Positions 61,049-64,000 of a stretch of 64,000 nucleotides of DNA are shown piece by piece. The DNA is taken from the NCBI RefSeq assembly GCF_018304765.1, contig NZ_CP072643.1:744001-808000 (forward strand), read 5' to 3'. The notes below the pieces were generated by a model. The model saw nothing but the letters and a program-made list of their open reading frames with translations. It made no database searches and was not told the DNA's origin. The position numbers were made by a program, and so were the translations under genes. Each line of letters begins with the position of its first letter. Positions within the stretch are counted from its first letter, which is position 1. This DNA comes from Chloracidobacterium sp. N. Lineage in GTDB: Bacteria; Acidobacteriota; Blastocatellia; Chloracidobacteriales; Chloracidobacteriaceae.

Positions 61049-62467
61049 ATGGCTGGATGGTTGACCATTGCCCGGCAGGAGTTCCGAGGCCTGCTCCGCG
61101 ACCGCCGCTTTCGCTGGCTGTGCAGCGCCGTTGGACTTTGCCTTCTGGCCGTTCTCATCATCGGCTGGCAACAGACGCAGAGGGTTCGTGCCCAGCGCAC
61201 TGCTGCGAACGCCGTCGCCCGTGAGCACTGGGTGACACAGCCGCCGAAGAATCCCCACGCGGCTGCCCACTACGGCATCTATGCCTTCAAGCCCCAGACG
61301 GCGCTGGCGTTCGTTGATGTTGGCGTGGATGAACATGCCGGCGTCGTGGCTTTTCTCGAAGCCCACAAACGCCATGATCTCACCGGCGCTGCCGCCCAGG
61401 ATGGACGTACCCAACGCCTGCTCGCCCTCACCGCCGCCGGAGTGTTGCAGTACCTGCTCCCGCTGCTCATCATCGTCCTGGCGTTCGACGCCCTTGCCGG
61501 CGAACGTGAACACGGTACGCTGCGCTACCTCCTCAGCCTTGGCGTCCGCCCCCGGACGCTGCTCGCGGGCAAACTGGCCGGCATCGGAGCCGCCCTGGGC
61601 GTGGCGTTGCTGCCGGCTGTGGTCGGTAGTGTCCTGCTTCTGTGGTGGCTGGAGGATGCCCCGTGGGATTTTGTCCGCCTGGCCCTGATGGTGATCAGCT
61701 ATCTGCTCTACGGCTTCATCTTTCTGGCGCTGACCCTGGCGGTGTCGTCCCGTTGGTCAGCGCGGATGACACTGTTGGGTATGTTGACATTCTGGGCGGT
61801 GAGTAGTTTCGTCGTGCCGCGGATGGTGACTGACCTGGCGGCCCGCTGGTATCCGACGCCCGCCCGCGCAGCTTTTGATGCCGCCGTCGCACACGACATC
61901 AGGCAGGGGATTGATGGTCACAATCCCCAGGAAGAGCGACTCAAAGCCTTCGAGGCCAGGTTGCTGGCCCAGTACAACGCCAAGCGCCTGGAAGACTTGC
62001 CCATCAATCCGGCTGGCTTGCTGATGCAGGAAAGCGAAGAGCACAGCAACCAGGTCTATGCCCATCACTATGCCCGCCTGTGGTTAGCGTTCGAGCAGCA
62101 GGTGGCGCTGCACAACGCCGCCGCCGTCGTCGCGCCGGTGCTGGCCGTCCGCAGCCTCTCGATGGCCCTGGCCGGAACGGATGTCTTCCACCACCTGGAC
62201 TTTGCCGACGCCGCCGAGCGCTACCGCCAACCGCTCATCAAAACCCTCAACGAAGACTGGGCCTACAACTCAACGCTGGCGACGGATGAAACCTACGTTG
62301 CCGATACCCGGCTTTGGACGAGTGTCCAGCCTTTTACCTACACCCCGCCGCCGCTGACGCTGGCGCTGCAACGGCAGTGGTTGGCGCTGGCCTGGCTCGG
62401 TGGTTGGGTGGGTCTCTCACTGCTGGCACTCTGGCTGGCAGCGCGCGCCCTGGCCGCGACAACCTGA
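61049..62467 (+). CDS. ABC-2 type permease subunit
   Basis: The product is 472 aa with one N-terminal membrane helix (WLCSAVGLCLLAVLIIGW), a large extracytoplasmic loop (about 45-125), then helices around LLPLLIIVLAFDALAGEREHGTLRYLLSLG, the ABC-2 coupling motif. A second large loop spans about 275-410 and a helix ends the protein. GGGAGAACC precedes ATG 61049. It resembles the DUF3526-type ABC permeases that occur as pairs with one ATPase. Confidence 0.87.
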   Translation: MAGWLTIARQEFRGLLRDRRFRWLCSAVGLCLLAVLIIGWQQTQRVRAQRTAANAVAREHWVTQPPKNPHAAAHYGIYAFKPQTALAFVDVGVDEHAGVVAFLEAHKRHDLTGAAAQDGRTQRLLALTAAGVLQYLLPLLIIVLAFDALAGEREHGTLRYLLSLGVRPRTLLAGKLAGIGAALGVALLPAVVGSVLLLWWLEDAPWDFVRLALMVISYLLYGFIFLALTLAVSSRWSARMTLLGMLTFWAVSSFVVPRMVTDLAARWYPTPARAAFDAAVAHDIRQGIDGHNPQEERLKAFEARLLAQYNAKRLEDLPINPAGLLMQESEEHSNQVYAHHYARLWLAFEQQVALHNAAAVVAPVLAVRSLSMALAGTDVFHHLDFADAAERYRQPLIKTLNEDWAYNSTLATDETYVADTRLWTSVQPFTYTPPPLTLALQRQWLALAWLGGWVGLSLLALWLAARALAATT

Positions 62468-62483
62468 ACGGACAACCCTTTTC

Positions 62484-63914
62484 ATGATGCACTCAAAACT
62501 CTGGCTGTCTGTCTTCCGGCACGAGTGGCGGCACCTTCTGCGGGAAAAGAGTCTGTGGCTGGTTGGGCTGGTTTTGCCCGGCCTGTGTGTCTTCGGGGCT
62601 TACAACGGCCTGCGCTGGACAACCTTCCAGCAAACGGCCAGCGCCGCGTTCCAGAAGTCCGCCGATGAGCGCCTGGCTGCCTACCGTGAAACTGTGGCGG
62701 GGCTGGAACAGAAGCAGGCCCCCGACCGTGAGTTTGATCCCCGCCGCCCGTTGATTGCCGGTATGTTCCGGGTCTTTCAGCCGGCCCTGCTGCCGCCTGC
62801 GCCCCTGGCAACCTTTGCCATTGGCGACCGCGACCTGCGTCCCTACGCCTTTCGCATCACCATGCGCGAGGCAGCCGTACAACCCGACCCGGAAAACCCG
62901 CTCCATGCGGCAACCGGGTGGTTTGACATCGCCTTTGTGGTCACCTTCCTGCTGCCGCTCATGGTTTTTGCTTTTGGTTACGATGTGCTGTCGGGCGAAC
63001 GTGAGCGGGGAACGCTGGCGCTGGTGTTGGCGCAGCCCATCACCCCCTTTGCGTTGCTGGTGACAAAGCTTGCGGCCCGGGGCGTCTGGCTGGTGGGAAC
63101 CATGTGGGGGGCAGGCCTGCTGGCCTTTTTGCTGACCGAAGGGCCATCGGGAGCGGCCCTGCTGCGGCTTGTCCTCTGGATGGGGCTGGTCGCGGTGTAT
63201 GTCTGGCTGTGGCTGGCGGTGGTGGCTGTCGTGGCGGCTGGCGGGTGGGCTTCGGCAACGAACGCCGTGGTGTTGTCAGTGGTGTGGTTGGTGTGGGGCC
63301 TTCTCATTCCGGCGGCTGGTGCGGGAGTCGCCAACGGGTTGGCTCCCGGGCCGTCCCCCATCGAACTCGTCAATGCACGGCGTTCGGCTGACCGCGCCTT
63401 TGAGGCCAACGAAAAGGAACTGACAGCCCGCTACCTTGCCGCCCAAGGTGTACCGACGGCGCTTCCGGCAGAAGACTTCTCCATGCAGGCGCTGGCGCAC
63501 CAGGCGGCCATGGAGTCTGAACTGCGTCCGTTGCGGGAAGCCGGGGAACAGGCGCGTCGCCGCCGTCACCAATGGCGTGCGCGCCTGGCATGGCTCTCGC
63601 CGACGGCCCTGATGCAGTCGCTTCTGGATGGGCTTTCCGGCGTGGATGCCGACCGCTGGCTGGCGTTTTACGACCAGGTGTTGGCTTTCCACGAGACATG
63701 GCGTGAACGGTTTGCGCGGCGTGTCCTGTCCAACGACCTCATTCGCGCTGAAGAAGTGCCAACCTGGCCGCGCTTCACCCTGCGCGAACCGCCCCTTTCG
63801 GCGTTGTATCCGCGCCTGGCCCTGGCTGGTGGTTTGTGGTTGGGTCTGGGGGGCGTCCTGCTCTGGGTGGCAGGCACGCGGACTGGGAGCGCGGGCATCC
63901 TTGCCCGCCCGTGA
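62484..63914 (+). CDS. ABC-2 type permease subunit (second, DUF3526-like)
   Basis: The product is 476 aa, of the same build as the previous subunit: WLVGLVLPGLCVFGAYNG helix, outer loop, FDIAFVVTFLLPLMVFAFGYDVLSGERERGTLALVLAQP, three more helices, a soluble loop and a last helix. The last residues (TRTGSAGILARP) are translated from a GC-rich dispersed repeat that also supplies the stop, so the native C-terminus has been replaced or extended. The two permeases probably form a heterodimer with the ATPase; substrate unknown. Confidence 0.87.
   Translation: MMHSKLWLSVFRHEWRHLLREKSLWLVGLVLPGLCVFGAYNGLRWTTFQQTASAAFQKSADERLAAYRETVAGLEQKQAPDREFDPRRPLIAGMFRVFQPALLPPAPLATFAIGDRDLRPYAFRITMREAAVQPDPENPLHAATGWFDIAFVVTFLLPLMVFAFGYDVLSGERERGTLALVLAQPITPFALLVTKLAARGVWLVGTMWGAGLLAFLLTEGPSGAALLRLVLWMGLVAVYVWLWLAVVAVVAAGGWASATNAVVLSVVWLVWGLLIPAAGAGVANGLAPGPSPIELVNARRSADRAFEANEKELTARYLAAQGVPTALPAEDFSMQALAHQAAMESELRPLREAGEQARRRRHQWRARLAWLSPTALMQSLLDGLSGVDADRWLAFYDQVLAFHETWRERFARRVLSNDLIRAEEVPTWPRFTLREPPLSALYPRLALAGGLWLGLGGVLLWVAGTRTGSAGILARP
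63881..63911. repeat. Dispersed GC-rich repeat forming the 3' end of the permease gene
   Basis: GACTGGGAGCGCGGGCATCC and TTGCCCGCCCG are the family words in the opposite orientation to the copy at 60175. They encode the last ten or so residues of the permease. Confidence 0.75.
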
Positions 63915-63944
63915 GTGTGAACGTCAGTGAACGTCAGTCAGTCA

Positions 63945-63973
63945 GTAGGGGCAGGTTCAGAACCTGCCCCTAC
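63945..63973. repeat. Perfect 14-bp inverted repeat, bidirectional hairpin
   Basis: GTAGGGGCAGGTTC and GAACCTGCCCCTAC flank a single base. No T-run follows, so it is more a palindromic dispersed element than a standard terminator. A GTGAACGTCA-type short tandem repeat lies just before it (63917-63937). Confidence 0.8.
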
Positions 63974-63992
63974 GTAAGGAGGTTCGGGGTCA

Positions 63993-64000
63993 ATGTCCAC
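63993..64000 (+). CDS. Start of a gene running off the window
   Basis: ATG 63993 follows AGGAGG at 10 nt (63977-63982). Only two full codons (Met-Ser) are visible, so no product can be named. Confidence 0.5.

Overview
The window is GC-rich, tightly packed bacterial DNA. I saw no rRNA or tRNA genes. Gene content and style point to Acidobacteriota, most like Chloracidobacterium: an RPA-type initiator with iterons beside a chromosome-style gene set, type I-G CRISPR-Cas, abundant GC-rich dispersed repeats and many FHA/DUF4388 signalling proteins. Chloracidobacterium has a second chromosome of about 1 Mb, and the iteron origin at 2.4-3.0 kb would suit it. The organism call is inference, not something read from a marker gene.

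Layout. 0-3 kb: tail of a receiver-domain protein, then a plasmid-type initiator (minus strand) and its origin, with 13 direct iterons, one inverted copy, an AT-rich stretch and a DnaA-box-like site. 3.1-6.1 kb: a class II cyclic-nucleotide phosphodiesterase next to an FHA-GAF-cyclase-PilZ protein. 6.1-20 kb: a type I-G (former I-U) CRISPR-Cas locus read leftward as csb1-csb2-cas3-csb3-cas4/1-cas2-array. An IS608-like element carrying only tnpB splits cas4-cas1 precisely. An HNH gene and a WYL regulator lie upstream, with a 128-bp sequence duplicated on either side of the HNH gene. 20-34 kb: exported PEP-synthase-like protein, MogA, polysaccharide export protein, MFS exporter, a SctI-like rod protein, two wall hydrolases without signal peptides, and a FliA/WhiG-like sigma factor. 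34-50 kb: NDH-2, a response regulator divergent from a very large sensor kinase, HMCES/YedK, acyl-CoA ligase, IMPase, FHA-DUF4388, TsaE, an OmpA-like porin and GdhA. 50-60 kb: LarE, then a leftward surface-sugar cluster (rfbF, rfbG, 3,5-epimerase-like, reductase, glycosyltransferase) beside a TPR/sigma-54 activator. 60-64 kb: an ABC ATPase with two permeases.

The most notable signals are: (1) the scarless interruption of cas4-cas1, whose TnpB guide should match the empty cas4 allele; (2) CRISPR spacers that nearly all contain perfect dyads or internal repeats; (3) a stray origin iteron inside a gene 17 kb from the origin; (4) the duplicated 128-bp control-like segment around the HNH gene; and (5) dispersed GC-rich repeats that have become protein-coding in cas3 and in an ABC permease. 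Coordinates and starts come from reading codons and Shine-Dalgarno sequences by eye; family calls come from motif recognition without database searches.
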